NCBI GenBank assembly: GCA_947492525.1
Contig: CANLNQ010000011.1
Span: forward strand, 1-64,000
Source of the DNA: an uncultured Granulosicoccus sp.
Lineage (GTDB): Bacteria > Pseudomonadota > Gammaproteobacteria > Granulosicoccales > Granulosicoccaceae
Direction of reading: 5' to 3'
Length of the DNA: 64,000 bases
The notes under the pieces are model-generated. The model searched no databases. It saw nothing but the letters and a program-made list of their open reading frames with translations, and had not been told where the DNA came from. This document shows positions 45,735 through 55,980 of the stretch, one piece after another. Every line of letters begins with the position of its first letter. The stretch's first letter is position 1. The position numbers were made by a program, and so were the translations under genes.

Positions 45735-45765
45735 AAGGGGGCCGGATCTTCATCCAGGCCCCCTT
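45735..45765. terminator. Rho-independent terminator between putA and pntB
   Basis: AAGGGGGCC-GGAT and ATCC-A-GGCCCCCTT form a 13-bp stem with one bulge around a CTTC loop. Read on the minus strand it ends in a run of T, so it suits the pnt transcript best; its place 14 bases after the putA stop suggests it also ends putA. Confidence 0.85.
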
Positions 45766-45816
45766 GCCTTGCTAGCTGCTCTGCTTCATCAAGTCACTGT
45801 GCGGACATCCTGTTCG

Positions 45817-45925
45817 CGACCCCGAGCAGCGACCCCGAGCAGCAACCCTAGGCAGCAACCCTAGGCAGCAACCCTGAGCAGCAACCCTGAGCAGCAACCC
45901 TGAGCAGCAACCCTGAGCAGCAACC
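45817..45925. repeat. Eight tandem copies of a 13-bp unit
   Basis: Units of the form CAACCCTGAGCAG run from 45817 to 45920 and end with a partial CAACC. The first two copies read CGACCCCGAGCAG, the next two CAACCCTAGGCAG and the last four CAACCCTGAGCAG, so variants are grouped in blocks. The tract lies between the putA terminator and the pntB stop. Confidence 0.95.
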
Positions 45926-45953
45926 AGTCTGGTCGCTGCGCATGACAGCCTAT

Positions 45954-47375
45954 CTACAGATTGGCGAGAACACCATTGACGCTGTCCTTTGCATCGCCGA
46001 ACAACATGCGAGTATTCTCACGGAAGAACAGCGGATTCTCGACGCCCGCATAGCCCGTGGCCATGGAACGCTTCGACACGATGACCGTCTTCGCCTTCCA
46101 GACTTCCAGAACCGGCATGCCGGCGATGGGGCTGTTCGGATTTTCCATGGCTGATGGATTGACGATATCGTTGGCGCCAATGACGATGACCACGTCGGTG
46201 TCACTCAGGTCTTCATTGATTTCGTCCATTTCCAGCACGAGATCGTAAGGCACATTGGCTTCTGCCAGCAGAACATTCATGTGTCCCGGCATGCGTCCCG
46301 CTACCGGATGAATGGCAAAGCGGATATTGATGCCTGCGGCCCTGAGCTGCTGCGTCAGTTCCGACACCGGATGCTGGGCATGCGCCACTGCCATGCCATA
46401 GCCCGGCACGATGACCACCGAGTCGGCGTTCTTGCACAGCTCAGCCACTTCGTCAGCATTGATGCTGATGACTTCGCCCTGCTCCTCTTCCGCACCATCG
46501 GCACCGCCTGACTTGGGTGCATCACCCCAGCCACCCATGATGACGCTCAGGAACTTGCGATTCATGGCGCGGCACATGATGTAACTCAGAATGGCACCAC
46601 TGGAACCGACAAGAGCGCCGACCACGATCAGCAGGTCGTTGGACAACATGAAGCCGGTGGCTGCAGCCGCCCAACCCGAGTAACTGTTGAGCATCGAAAT
46701 GACCACTGGCATGTCCGCACCACCGATGGCCATGACCATGTGTACGCCAAAGGCGAAGGCCAGCAAGGTCATGATGATCAGCAGGAAGGTTCCCATGCCC
46801 TTGCCGGCATGCTCTGCTGCCGCGTCAGGCGCTGTTCCCAGGAAAACGAACAGCAGAATCAGACAGGCAACACCGATGCCGATGTTGAGTGCATGCCGAT
46901 TCGGCAGAATCAATGGCTTGCTGCCGACCCGGCCACTGAGCTTGCCAAAGGCCACAACCGATCCCGTGAATGTCAGGGCGCCGATCAGGATACCCAGATA
47001 GATCTCGACATCATGGATGGTGCGTTCGGTGCCTACCAGATGCGACTCGGGTGTAAGGTAACTGGCAAAACCGACCAGCACTGCTGCCAGACCAACGAAG
47101 CTGTGCAGAATCGCCACCAGTTCCGGCATCTGCGTCATTTCCACACGCTTGGCCAACCAGGCGCCAATGGCACCACCGATGCCGACCGTTACCAGCAGGA
47201 TGCCGTAGCTGGAGACACCGTCACCGATGATGGTGGCCAGTACGGCGATGGCCATACCCGCGATACCCGCCTGATTACCACGTCTTGCGGTTTCCTGCTT
47301 CGACAGGCCGGCCAGGCTCAGGATGAAGAGAATGGCTGCAATGATGTAAGCAGCCGTAACCATACCTTGATTCAT
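45954..47375 (-). CDS. pntB: NAD(P) transhydrogenase subunit beta
   Basis: The 473-residue protein has the beta-subunit layout: about nine membrane helices ([18 protein letters not shown] through [17 protein letters not shown]) and a C-terminal NADP(H)-binding domain ([75 protein letters not shown]). With PntA it uses the proton gradient to make NADPH from NADH. It starts at ATG 47375, 6 bases after the pntA stop. A terminator and a 13-bp repeat tract lie downstream. Confidence 0.96.
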   Translation of the reverse strand: MNQGMVTAAYIIAAILFILSLAGLSKQETARRGNQAGIAGMAIAVLATIIGDGVSSYGILLVTVGIGGAIGAWLAKRVEMTQMPELVAILHSFVGLAAVLVGFASYLTPESHLVGTERTIHDVEIYLGILIGALTFTGSVVAFGKLSGRVGSKPLILPNRHALNIGIGVACLILLFVFLGTAPDAAAEHAGKGMGTFLLIIMTLLAFAFGVHMVMAIGGADMPVVISMLNSYSGWAAAATGFMLSNDLLIVVGALVGSSGAILSYIMCRAMNRKFLSVIMGGWGDAPKSGGADGAEEEQGEVISINADEVAELCKNADSVVIVPGYGMAVAHAQHPVSELTQQLRAAGINIRFAIHPVAGRMPGHMNVLLAEANVPYDLVLEMDEINEDLSDTDVVIVIGANDIVNPSAMENPNSPIAGMPVLEVWKAKTVIVSKRSMATGYAGVENPLFFRENTRMLFGDAKDSVNGVLANL

Positions 47376-47381
47376 CTTTTC

Positions 47382-48938
47382 TTATTTCCTGAACATTTTC
47401 AGCATGCGCTGAGTTACCAAGAATCCGCCGGCAATATTGATACTGGCAATGAGTGTCGCCAGGGCTGCCAGAAAGACCACCAGTCCGGATGAGGAAGAGA
47501 TCTGCAACAGCGCACCCACCACGATGATGCCGCTGATGGCATTGGTCACACTCATCAACGGAGTGTGCAACGCCGGAGTGACGCTCCAGACCACCTGATA
47601 GCCGACAAAGCAGGCCAGCACGAACACGGTGAAGTGGCTCATGAAATCGGCAGGTGCCACACTGCCCACCAGCAACAGTGCAACCGCGGCCACTGCCGCG
47701 GCAATCAGACTGCCTCCGATACCGCCCGTCTTGACCTCGGTGACTTCAGGCGCTGCAACCGGTTTGGGTGCTGCCTTGGGGGCAGCTGACAGTTTGGGCG
47801 GCGGTGGCGGCCAGGTGATTTCACCGTCCTTGATCACGGTAGCGCCACGAATGACTTCGTCGTCCATATTGACGTTGATCACACCGTCTTTCTCCGGCGT
47901 GAGATCAGCCAGCAGGTGTCGCAGATTCGTACCGTAGAGCTGACTGGATTGAGCGGCCATGCGGCTGGGCAGATCGGTATAGCCGATAAGGGTGACCTCA
48001 CCGTGCTTGATGACCTCGTTGGCGCGCGTGAGCTTGCAGTTGCCGCCCTGCTCGGCTGCCAGATCGACAATGACGCTGCCGGGCTTCATGGACTCGACCA
48101 TGTCGGTCGTGATCAGCTCCGGAGCCGGCCTGCCGGGAATCAGAGCTGTAGTAATGATGATATCGACCTCTTTTGCCTGCTCGCGGAACAACGCCATTTC
48201 AGCATCGATGAACTCCTTGCTCATGACCTTGGCATAACCGCCTTCGCCGGCACCGTCTTCGTCTTCCTTGAAGTCGAGCATGAGGAACTCGGCACCCATG
48301 CTCTCGACCTGTTCGGCTGCTTCCGGACGAGTATCGAACGCTCTGACGATAGCGCCCATGCCGCGTGCCGCACCGATGGCGGCCAGTCCCGCAACCCCGG
48401 CCCCGATGACCAGCACCTTGGCGGGTGGCACCTTGCCGGCCGCCGTGATCTGGCCGGTAAAGAAACGTCCGAACTGATTCGCAGCTTCCACCACCGCGCG
48501 ATAACCGCCGATGTTGGCCATCGAGCTCAGCGCGTCCATCTTCTGCGCACGCGACATGCGCGGTACGGAGTCCATGGCCAGCACTGTCACGTTGCGATCC
48601 GCCAGTGCCTTCATCAGATCTTCATTCTGCGCAGGCCAGATGAAGCTCACCAGCGCCGTGCCGGAACGCAACATGGCCACTTCGTCGCCGATAGCCGAGT
48701 CTTGCGCCGGGGCCCTGACTTTCATTATCAGCTCGGCCTTGTCATAAACCGCCTGGGCATCGGGCAGCACCTCGACACCGGCGTCGGTATACAACTCGTC
48801 AGCAATATTGGCGGACAGACCGGCCCCGCTCTGCACACACAGGGTATGGCCGAGCTTCATGATGTGACCAGCGGTCTCGGGGGTCAGGGCGACCCGCTTT
48901 TCGCCAGCGTACGTTTCCGTAGGAACTCCGATTAGCAC
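47382..48938 (-). CDS. pntA: NAD(P) transhydrogenase subunit alpha
   Basis: The 518-residue protein has the NAD(H)-binding domain ([60 protein letters not shown]), a proline-rich linker ([14 protein letters not shown]) and a C-terminal membrane part with about four helices. It is the single-chain PntA form that pairs with PntB. The start is GTG at 48938, which has GGAG six bases upstream and aligns with the usual PntA N terminus; an in-frame ATG at 48968 would add ten residues. The pntAB operon is on the minus strand. Confidence 0.95.
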   Translation of the reverse strand: MLIGVPTETYAGEKRVALTPETAGHIMKLGHTLCVQSGAGLSANIADELYTDAGVEVLPDAQAVYDKAELIMKVRAPAQDSAIGDEVAMLRSGTALVSFIWPAQNEDLMKALADRNVTVLAMDSVPRMSRAQKMDALSSMANIGGYRAVVEAANQFGRFFTGQITAAGKVPPAKVLVIGAGVAGLAAIGAARGMGAIVRAFDTRPEAAEQVESMGAEFLMLDFKEDEDGAGEGGYAKVMSKEFIDAEMALFREQAKEVDIIITTALIPGRPAPELITTDMVESMKPGSVIVDLAAEQGGNCKLTRANEVIKHGEVTLIGYTDLPSRMAAQSSQLYGTNLRHLLADLTPEKDGVINVNMDDEVIRGATVIKDGEITWPPPPPKLSAAPKAAPKPVAAPEVTEVKTGGIGGSLIAAAVAAVALLLVGSVAPADFMSHFTVFVLACFVGYQVVWSVTPALHTPLMSVTNAISGIIVVGALLQISSSSGLVVFLAALATLIASINIAGGFLVTQRMLKMFRK

Positions 48939-49202
48939 GTAAGACTCCTGATCAAATTGGCCCTCCATTGTACCAGCTGTAATGACAGTCAGTTGACAGT
49001 CATTGCATTCTGATACTAATCATAGGCAAATTAAATTACAGGCTGAAGCCGGCTTGTGACCATGACTTCAGGTGCTTCTCGACACTCGGCATGGCCAACA
49101 GGTGCCATTGCCAGACGGGCGATTTTCAGCAATCGCCATCGCCACTACAGACAGACAGGTGCTGCGCCTCTGCCTGGAACGGTCCGCTTTCGACCGACAG
49201 TC

Positions 49203-50438
49203 TCAGGCCACCTTGATGTGATCCTCGCCCAGAGCTGTCTTCAACGAGAAGGAGAACACGCTGCCGACGCCCAGCTCGCTCTCGACCTCGAGCGCGCTGC
49301 CGTGCAGGGCGACGATCTCGGAGGCGATGCTCAGCCCCAGCCCCATCCCCGGACCGTTCTGCTGATCATTGGCGGGATTCACCTGATACAGACGATCGAA
49401 GACCTTGCCGGTATCGGTCTCGGGTATGCCGCAGCCCGTATCACGCACGCTCAGTCGCAACTGGCGGTTGTCGTCGACAAGTTCGCTGTTGACGATCACA
49501 CTGCCTCCGGAGTCGGTGAACTTGATGGCGTTGTTGATCAGATTGCTCAGTACCTGAATGATGCGATTCGACTGCATCATGACCATCGGCAACTGCATCT
49601 GATCGTTCACGGTCAATGTGATTCCCTTGGCCACCGCGGCCGGGGTGGCCGCCACGACACAATGGTCAAAGACGTCGTGAATACTGCAAGGTTTCAGATC
49701 GACGGTCATCTTGCCTGTCTCGAAGCGCGACAGTTCCAGCAGATCATTGAAATGGGTGGAAATCTGATCGCAACTCTCCAGCGCATATTTCAGAATGGTC
49801 TTCTGCTCTTCTTCTATGGGACCTGCAAGCCCGTCAGCCACGATAGCCACGAACTCCTGAATGGCTGTCAGGGGCGTCTTCACTTCGTGCGACACCGTGT
49901 GGTAGAAACGCTTGATCTCGTCATTGCGCTTGATCAGCAGTTGATTGGCCGCTTCAAGTTCCTTCACGCGACTCATCAGGGACTTGCGCAGCATGCCTTT
50001 CTCGATGGTGTTCTTGACTGCCCGGCACAAGGACTGCTGAGTCACATTGCGCTTGGCCAGAAAGTCATTGGCCCCCGAACGGACCGCCTCGATGGCCGCC
50101 TCCTCTCCGCCGTCGGCAGTGAAGACGATGGTCGGTGGCATGATGTGGCCCATCTTCTCGCGCAGCATCTTGATGACCTCGGTACCCATCATATCAGGCA
50201 GTCGATAATCGATCACGATGCAGTCGAAGGCATCCACCTCACAGATTGCGAGCGCCTCGGCCGTGGTACCGGCAGAGATGACGGTATGCTGGAACGAGTC
50301 ATCGGAACGCAGATACCGCTTGCACAGGAAGCAGTAGGCTTCGTCATCATCGATGAGCAGGATGCGCGTCTTGACGCGACCGCCTGTGGCCAGGTAGGCA
50401 TCTGCCTCATTCAGAGACAGCGAAGTAGTTTGATCCAT
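49203..50438 (-). CDS. Soluble receiver-histidine kinase hybrid (N-terminal receiver)
   Basis: The 411-residue protein lacks transmembrane segments. An N-terminal receiver (RILLIDDDEAYCFLCKRYL, phospho-acceptor in CIVIDYRLPDMMGTEV, lysine in FLAKRNVTQQ) is joined by a coiled coil (about 145-175) to HisKA (FYHTVSHEVKTPLTAIQEF) and an intact ATPase domain (NLINNAIKFTDSGG, DTGCGIPETDTG, GMGLGLSIASEIVALHG). Receiver-first kinases act as intermediate nodes that take phosphate or a signal from another kinase. ATG 50438 has AAGG upstream. It lies 45 bases after the hemC stop on the same strand, so it may be co-transcribed with hemC. Confidence 0.9.
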   Translation of the reverse strand: MDQTTSLSLNEADAYLATGGRVKTRILLIDDDEAYCFLCKRYLRSDDSFQHTVISAGTTAEALAICEVDAFDCIVIDYRLPDMMGTEVIKMLREKMGHIMPPTIVFTADGGEEAAIEAVRSGANDFLAKRNVTQQSLCRAVKNTIEKGMLRKSLMSRVKELEAANQLLIKRNDEIKRFYHTVSHEVKTPLTAIQEFVAIVADGLAGPIEEEQKTILKYALESCDQISTHFNDLLELSRFETGKMTVDLKPCSIHDVFDHCVVAATPAAVAKGITLTVNDQMQLPMVMMQSNRIIQVLSNLINNAIKFTDSGGSVIVNSELVDDNRQLRLSVRDTGCGIPETDTGKVFDRLYQVNPANDQQNGPGMGLGLSIASEIVALHGSALEVESELGVGSVFSFSLKTALGEDHIKVA

Positions 50439-50483
50439 AGTGGCCTTTATTGGCCGGCACACGATGGACTTTAATCCGGGCGG

Positions 50484-51470
50484 TTACTCCGGCGGCTTGC
50501 GCCTGACGTATTTCCCGGCACTGGCAGCCACCTCTTCCAGCGAGGCAGGCTGCAAACCCAGCGCACGCAGAATCTCGCTGGCTCCCCGATAGAGCAGCAT
50601 CTCGGCCACCTTGACCCCCAGATCCACCGCTTCATTGCGGTGCGCCCGCGCATCGGCTGTGACCACACTCTTCCCGTCAGGCGAGGCGACCAGTCCTCGC
50701 AACCAGAGCTCGTTGCCTTCCAGCGTGGAATAGGCTGCAATCGGAACCTGGCAACCGCCGTCCAGTCGTGCGCTCAGCGCACGTTCTGCCTGAACTCGAT
50801 AGCTGGTTTCCGGATGATGAAGACGATCCAGTATGGCGGTGGTCTCCAGGTCATCCACACGAGATTCTATGCCGACAATACCCTGCCCCGCCGCCGGCAG
50901 GCTCTGCTCGACACTGATCTCGCTCGCGATTCGCTCCTCCATGTTCAGGCGGATCAGACCCGCCGAGGCGAGGATGATGGCATCGTATTCGCCCTTGTCG
51001 AGTTTGGCCAGACGTGTGTTGACGTTGCCTCGCAGATTGTGCACTTCCAGATGTGGGTAGCTGGACAGCAGCTGCGCCTGACGACGCAGACTGCAGGTGC
51101 CGACGATGGCCCGCTCGGGCAGCTCGTCCGCTGATCGGAACTGGTTCGACACGAAGGCATCGTGCGGATTCTCTCGCTCCAGTATATGCACCACCTGCAG
51201 CCCTTCAGGCAGGACAGCCGGCACATCCTTGATCGAATGCACGGCAATGTCCGCCCCACCATCGAGCATGGCCGTCTCCAGCTCCTTGACAAACAGTCCC
51301 TTGCCGCCGATCTTCGCCAATGGACTGTCCAGCAGCTGATCGCCCCGGGTGGTCATTTTCACCAGTTCAACCTGCACATCCATGCCCAGCGCCTCGATTC
51401 GCGCCTTGACATCTTCTGCCTGCCACAAGGCAAGCGGGCTGTTGCGGGTGGCAATACGCAGCTTTTTCAT
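50484..51470 (-). CDS. hemC: Porphobilinogen deaminase (hydroxymethylbilane synthase)
   Basis: The 328-residue protein matches HemC throughout: [80 protein letters not shown] and the dipyrromethane-cofactor cysteine in [12 protein letters not shown]. It joins four porphobilinogen molecules for haem and sirohaem. The start is ATG 51470. Unlike many gammaproteobacteria, hemD does not follow; the next gene is a receiver-histidine kinase. Confidence 0.96.
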   Translation of the reverse strand: MKKLRIATRNSPLALWQAEDVKARIEALGMDVQVELVKMTTRGDQLLDSPLAKIGGKGLFVKELETAMLDGGADIAVHSIKDVPAVLPEGLQVVHILERENPHDAFVSNQFRSADELPERAIVGTCSLRRQAQLLSSYPHLEVHNLRGNVNTRLAKLDKGEYDAIILASAGLIRLNMEERIASEISVEQSLPAAGQGIVGIESRVDDLETTAILDRLHHPETSYRVQAERALSARLDGGCQVPIAAYSTLEGNELWLRGLVASPDGKSVVTADARAHRNEAVDLGVKVAEMLLYRGASEILRALGLQPASLEEVAASAGKYVRRKPPE

Positions 51471-51757
51471 CAGCAGTCCAAAGGTAAAATAAAGTGAAGA
51501 TCAGGGCATCCACGCATGCTGGAAAGGGTGGTCATGCACCGTAAAGCCCCTGTCTGGTACGGCCGCTACTCTACCACTGACACGGCAGCGCGCAGGAAGA
51601 GCTCGAATGCAACGCCTGTCAGCTTGAGCAGACACCTGTGGTGGCGTACCATGCGTTACTGAACCTGGCAGGTTCTGTCTCATGCATTGTCGCACCTGCT
51701 GCCCGGATAACCCGATAGTGCTGAGCTGACCAGCCTGTCAATCATGTGGAGTTTTTG

Positions 51758-52228
51758 ATGATGTGGATTGCCACTCTGTGCCTTCTTGCCATCGCTGCCT
51801 GGCTGTTTTTCAACGCCCTGAACGAACGCCGCTGGGTTGAAGATCACAGCCATGACGAAACCGTCGCCAGCGATGAGGGCCTTCTGGCCAACTTCACCGC
51901 CCTGACCCGAACTGCCAACCCCACGGGCGATCCGAATGCACCCGGAGAAGTCATCCAGACGCCATTGGGACGAGCCGTCTCGAAGGTTCAGGAGACAACG
52001 GCCATGGCCAACGCAAAGTTTCAGGAACAGCGAGAAGCGGCTGCCCGCGGTGAAGACACTGTCATAGGTCGGACCTATGCCAAGGTGACGGCGAAAGATG
52101 GCGTGGTGCGCCAGACCGCGGACAAGATGGCCGCTGGCATCGGTTCGCTGGAGAAGAAAGTGGGATCACGAATCGAGGCCAATCGCGCGCGCAAGGCGAA
52201 TGCGACGGATGATTCAGCGGTCAAATAG
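51758..52228 (+). CDS. Small membrane-anchored protein of unknown function
   Basis: The 156-residue protein begins MMWIATLCLLAIAAWLFFNA, a single N-terminal membrane helix, followed by a hydrophilic, helical region (EERRWVEDHSHDE-like start, then GRAVSKVQETTAMANAKFQE and KMAAGIGSLEKKVGSRIEAN). The tail is lysine- and arginine-rich. ATG 51758 has GGAG with ideal spacing; the upstream in-frame GTG overlaps that site. I do not recognise a family. The high charge and predicted helices suggest a membrane-tethered scaffold. It is divergent from hemC. Confidence 0.65.
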   Translation: MMWIATLCLLAIAAWLFFNALNERRWVEDHSHDETVASDEGLLANFTALTRTANPTGDPNAPGEVIQTPLGRAVSKVQETTAMANAKFQEQREAAARGEDTVIGRTYAKVTAKDGVVRQTADKMAAGIGSLEKKVGSRIEANRARKANATDDSAVK

Positions 52229-52278
52229 GATCCTGTCCTGCTGATCCGATCCCCGTTGTAAATCCCCAGTGCCTTTGT

Positions 52279-52320
52279 GAGCCGGCCAGGCACCCTTGCT
52301 TCTGGAACCTTGGCCGGCTC
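52279..52320. terminator. 10-bp hairpin between convergent genes
   Basis: GAGCCGGCCA (52279-52288) and TGGCCGGCTC (52311-52320) are perfect inverted copies with a 22-base loop. They lie between the stop of the small membrane protein gene and the stop of the convergent NADH dehydrogenase gene. There is no T-tract. Confidence 0.5.
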
Positions 52321-52429
52321 GCAGCTCCTCCATGTCTCCCGCCCTGTCGGGCCAACTTTCAAGGCTGGGCGTTGATGACCTCAGTCGATGTCATGCATCG
52401 ACTCGCGCCTCGCCTGTCATCCTCTGACC

Positions 52430-53722
52430 TCAGTGCAGTTTCAACTCTGCTCGAGTCGCCCGATGGATTCGGTCGCCAAGCATGATCAGCAGGGTCGACA
52501 TGGGTCCATGGACCGCGCTCTGATGCATTCGATACAGTGAGAGGTAGAACAGTCGCGCCAGCCAGCCCTCCACGAAAACGGTGCCGCGAACCAGATTCCC
52601 CATCAGATTGCCGATGGTCGAAAATCGGCTCAGGCTGATCAGACTACCGAAATCCTTGTAGACGAACGCCTTCGCAGGCTTGCCCCGTCGACTGGCCAGA
52701 ATATTGTGCGCCAGAACCGATGCCATCTGATGCGCTGACTGCGCTCTGGGCGGAACGGTGCCGCCATCGCCGGTAGGGCAATTGCAGCAGTCCCCCAGGC
52801 CGTAGACCTTGTCCTGCCCTTCCAGCGTCAGGTCGGGATTGACCTTGATTCTGCCGATGCCATCGCAGGCAAGGCCACTGTCGGCCAGAAACTCCGGTGC
52901 TTTTATGCCGGCTGCCCAGACACTGATGTCAGCCTGAATCCTGTCACCGTCTCTGGTGATCAAAGCGTCGCTTTCCACACTGGCTATTCGGGTATCGGTC
53001 TGGACGGATACCCCGATCGATTGCAACTCGTCTCGAATGCTCAGACCGATACGCTTGGGAAGCTGAGGCAACAACATGGCACCCGCCTCGATGACGGAAA
53101 CCTTAAGGCGTTCCTGAGAGAACTTGCGAAACCCGTAATCCTGCAGACGGCTGGCGACATTATGCAGATCTGCCGCCAGTTCAACACCGGTTGCCCCGCC
53201 TCCCACGATGACAACCGACAGCTCCGCATCAGGATCGCTGGAACCGCTGACGCGATGCAATTGCTTCAGATAAAGTTGGTGAAAGCGCTCGGCCTGCGAC
53301 CTCGAATCCAGCGTTATACAGTGCTGCGCAACGCCTTCGGTACCAAAATCATTACTACGACTACCGGCACTCAGAACCAGTCGGTCATAGGACAGAGTGC
53401 GCTCTGCCACCAGTTCAGTGCCGTCTTCATCGTATTCGGGCGCGACTGTCACCTGCTGCTGCCCGGTATCCACCCGCATGACCCTGCCGAGAAGAAAATC
53501 GAAACGGTGCTTTCTGGCCAGCATGCGATAGCTCGTTTCATCATGATGACTATCCAGCGAACCGGTGGCCACTTCATGCAGCAACGGTTTCCAGATGTGC
53601 GAGGCATTCATGTCGATCAGCATGACCGACACACCTTCCACACGCCTGAGCTTGCGGGCGAGTCGAACCACCAGTTCCAGACCGCCAGCGCCGCCACCGA
53701 CCACAATGATTCGCTCAGTCAT
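52430..53722 (-). CDS. ndh: Type II NADH dehydrogenase (NDH-2)
   Basis: The 430-residue protein has two Rossmann motifs: FAD binding RIIVVGGGAGGLELVVRLAR at the N terminus and NADH binding VVIVGGGATGVELAADLHNV near residue 170. The NDH-2 features HIWKPLLHEVATGSLD, VWAAGIKAPEFLADSGL and KVYGLGDCCNCP are present. The C-terminal part (FVEGWLARLFYLSLYRMHQS) is amphipathic and would bind the membrane. It passes electrons from NADH to quinone without pumping protons. The start is ATG 53722. It is monocistronic. Confidence 0.93.
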   Translation of the reverse strand: MTERIIVVGGGAGGLELVVRLARKLRRVEGVSVMLIDMNASHIWKPLLHEVATGSLDSHHDETSYRMLARKHRFDFLLGRVMRVDTGQQQVTVAPEYDEDGTELVAERTLSYDRLVLSAGSRSNDFGTEGVAQHCITLDSRSQAERFHQLYLKQLHRVSGSSDPDAELSVVIVGGGATGVELAADLHNVASRLQDYGFRKFSQERLKVSVIEAGAMLLPQLPKRIGLSIRDELQSIGVSVQTDTRIASVESDALITRDGDRIQADISVWAAGIKAPEFLADSGLACDGIGRIKVNPDLTLEGQDKVYGLGDCCNCPTGDGGTVPPRAQSAHQMASVLAHNILASRRGKPAKAFVYKDFGSLISLSRFSTIGNLMGNLVRGTVFVEGWLARLFYLSLYRMHQSAVHGPMSTLLIMLGDRIHRATRAELKLH

Positions 53723-53838
53723 GCTCTCTTCCCTTTGTCGCTCTGTTCAAAGCATACAAGGAGTACCGTGTCAGCGTATTGCCGATCGCGTCTGCCGGCT
53801 CGACTGCAGTTTGCCTCGCCTTGCGACCACGTCGAGGA

Positions 53839-54843
53839 TCACCCCCAGAGGCTTCGTGCCGCCGGGTACATCTCACTGCCTTCGTAACGAATCGCCGACT
53901 CGCGGTCTTCTGCCAGCAACAGAGGTCCGTCAAGGTCCACGTACTCGACCCCTTGCGCGACCAGATGCGCGGGCGCCATACCCAGTGAGCTGCCTACCAT
54001 GCAGCCGACCATGACACCGAAACCCGCCTCGCGAGCCGCATCGCGCATCGACAAAGCCTCGGTCAACCCGCCAGTCTTGTCCAGTTTGATGTTGATGACG
54101 TCGTATTTGCCGACCAGCGACTCCAGACTGTCGCGCGCATGGCACGCCTCATCTGCACAGACCGGCAGCGGTCTGCTACGTCCGGCCAGCGGATCATCGG
54201 ATCCGGCTGGCAGGGGTTGCTCCACCAGCGCAACACCCAGATCCAGCATGACCGGGGCCAGCGCATCGTAGTCGGCGGCGGACCAACCTTCGTTGGCATC
54301 GACGATCAATCGGCAATCAGGCGCGCCCTCGCGCACGGCTTGCAGTCGATCCAGATCTCCCTCACCACCCAGCTTGAGCTTCAGGACCGGCCTGAAGGCA
54401 TTCTTGCGGGCAGAAGCCAGCATATTGGCCGGTGAGTCGAGCGACAAGGTATAGGCAGTCACGACACTCGTCGGCTCCGCCAGTCCGGCCAGTTGCCAGA
54501 CCGGCTTGCCTGCTCGCTTGGCCTCCAGATCCCACAGGGCGCAATCCACCGCATTGCGAGCGGCACCCGCCGGCATGATGCTCTGCAGGGCCTGTCGATC
54601 CAGCCCGGCCGCCAGATCCGACTGCAGCGCCTGAATCTGCTCGCAGACGCTGTCCATCGACTCGTTGTAGCGTGCATAGGGGACGCATTCACCCATCCCC
54701 ACGAAGCCCTCCGACATCAGCTTCACGGTAACGACATTGACTTCGGTACGCGAACCTCTGGAGATCGTGAAGGTGCCGGCCGTGGCAAATCGATCACGCG
54801 TGATTTCCAGCGACGTCACCGCCTTGCCCTGCGTACCGCTCAT
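53839..54843 (-). CDS. dgcA: N-acetyl-D-glutamate racemase DgcA-like (enolase superfamily)
   Basis: The 334-residue protein is an enolase-superfamily epimerase: the catalytic lysine in KLKLGG, metal ligands in IVDANEGW, VEQPLP and CADEAC, and the second lysine in VINIKLDKTGG. This pattern fits dipeptide epimerases. Because the gene follows a DgcN-like gene with an ATGA overlap, it most likely is DgcA, which in marine bacteria racemises N-acetyl-D-glutamate to the L form. A general L-Ala-D/L-Glu epimerase is the alternative. The start is ATG 54843. Confidence 0.85.
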   Translation of the reverse strand: MSGTQGKAVTSLEITRDRFATAGTFTISRGSRTEVNVVTVKLMSEGFVGMGECVPYARYNESMDSVCEQIQALQSDLAAGLDRQALQSIMPAGAARNAVDCALWDLEAKRAGKPVWQLAGLAEPTSVVTAYTLSLDSPANMLASARKNAFRPVLKLKLGGEGDLDRLQAVREGAPDCRLIVDANEGWSAADYDALAPVMLDLGVALVEQPLPAGSDDPLAGRSRPLPVCADEACHARDSLESLVGKYDVINIKLDKTGGLTEALSMRDAAREAGFGVMVGCMVGSSLGMAPAHLVAQGVEYVDLDGPLLLAEDRESAIRYEGSEMYPAARSLWG

Positions 54844-55835
54844 GCCAGTGCATCCACCAGTCGATCGGCGCCGTGTCGATAAGGGTCGACAGTGGGCAAC
54901 TGCATGCGTTGCTCGATGTCATCGAGGCACTGACGGGCCTTTTCATCGTCCAACGCTGCAGTATTGACCGATATACCGGTTACCTGACAATCCGGATTGA
55001 CGAATCGCGCCAGCACCAGAGCGGTGTCTCGCAGCAGTTCCAGACTCGGCAGTGCATAGTCCGGCAGGCCACGCATGTGGGTGCGCGTCGGCTCGTGACA
55101 CAGCACCAGAGCATCCGGCGCTCCGCCATGAATCAGGGCCATGGTGACACCGGAATAGGATGCGTGAAAGATGCTGCCCTGGCCTTCGATCAGATCCCAG
55201 TGATCATCGTCGTTATCGGGTGTGAGCCATTCCACGGCACCTGCCATGAAATCGGCAACGACTGCATCCAGTGGAATGCCGCCACCGGTGATCAGGATGC
55301 CAGTCTGCCCGGTTGCTCGAAACGTGGCCTTCATACCGCGTTCGCGCATGGTTTTCTCGATGGCCATGGCCGTGTACATCTTGCCAATGGAACAGTCGGT
55401 ACCGACGGCCAGGCAGCGCTTGCCACGTCGTTTCCTGCCCGTGGCGATCGGAAACTGCTGCTGCGGCACGCGCACATCGAACAGCGACTGCCCGTGCTCT
55501 TCGGCCAGTGCGACCAACAGCGGATTGTCACTGAGCCGGGTGTGCAGACCGGATGCGATATCCATACCGGCGGCCAGTGCCTGCTCGAACGCGCCATTCC
55601 AGCTCTCACTGATATGACCACCACGGTTGGCCACGCCAACCAGCAAGGTGCGTGCACCCGCCTTCACAGCATCCTCTATGCTCATGTCCGGCAGCCCCAT
55701 GTCGGCTTGACAGCCCGGCAAACGGTACTGGCCCACACAATTTTCCGGTCGCCAGTCCCGCACGCCCTGTGCAACCTTCGCCGCCAGCGCATCAGGGGCG
55801 TCGCCCAGAAAGAGAAGATAAGGTGTGTTCAGCAT
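54840..55835 (-). CDS. dgcN: D-glutamate N-acetyltransferase DgcN-like (DUF1611)
   Basis: The 331-residue protein is a DUF1611 member: N-terminal Rossmann-like part with LLVGVANRGGHISESW, then a P-loop-like GTDCSIGKMYTAMAIEK, FRATGQTGILITGGGIPLDA, DLIEGQGSIFHASYSG, and LVLCHEPTRTHMRGLPDY. In marine bacteria DgcN acetylates D-glutamate, which DgcA then racemises so that D-glutamate can be used as a nutrient. The start is ATG 55835. The stop overlaps the dgcA start as ATGA. Two palindromes lie just upstream. Confidence 0.85.
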   Translation of the reverse strand: MLNTPYLLFLGDAPDALAAKVAQGVRDWRPENCVGQYRLPGCQADMGLPDMSIEDAVKAGARTLLVGVANRGGHISESWNGAFEQALAAGMDIASGLHTRLSDNPLLVALAEEHGQSLFDVRVPQQQFPIATGRKRRGKRCLAVGTDCSIGKMYTAMAIEKTMRERGMKATFRATGQTGILITGGGIPLDAVVADFMAGAVEWLTPDNDDDHWDLIEGQGSIFHASYSGVTMALIHGGAPDALVLCHEPTRTHMRGLPDYALPSLELLRDTALVLARFVNPDCQVTGISVNTAALDDEKARQCLDDIEQRMQLPTVDPYRHGADRLVDALA

Positions 55836-55874
55836 TGTCTTGTTATTCCAGAGCGTGGAGAGTCGGGATTGTGC

Positions 55875-55934
55875 GAGACTGAAGTCTCACCGCATTACTT
55901 CAACACAGTTTGCTATGCAATTGCACGATCGTGC
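55875..55934. promoter_or_regulatory. Two palindromes upstream of dgcN
   Basis: GAGACT-GA-AGTCTC (55875-55888) and the perfect 12-bp palindrome GCACGATCGTGC (55923-55934) lie 40-100 bases upstream of the dgcN start. The spacing suits operator sites for a dimeric regulator. No regulator gene is adjacent. Confidence 0.4.
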
Positions 55935-55980
55935 GGAGCCAGCTGACAGATAAATGAGGTTCCAGCCATGCACTTGCTCG

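Noticed and set aside
45942..46154. Plus-strand 70-codon frame at the pntB 3' end
   Set aside because: Antisense to the conserved C-terminal NADP domain of pntB.
49056..50474. Plus-strand frame of 472 codons
   Set aside because: Antisense to the receiver-histidine kinase gene with all kinase motifs intact.
54873..55946. Plus-strand frame of 357 codons
   Set aside because: Antisense to the DgcN-like gene; no family features.
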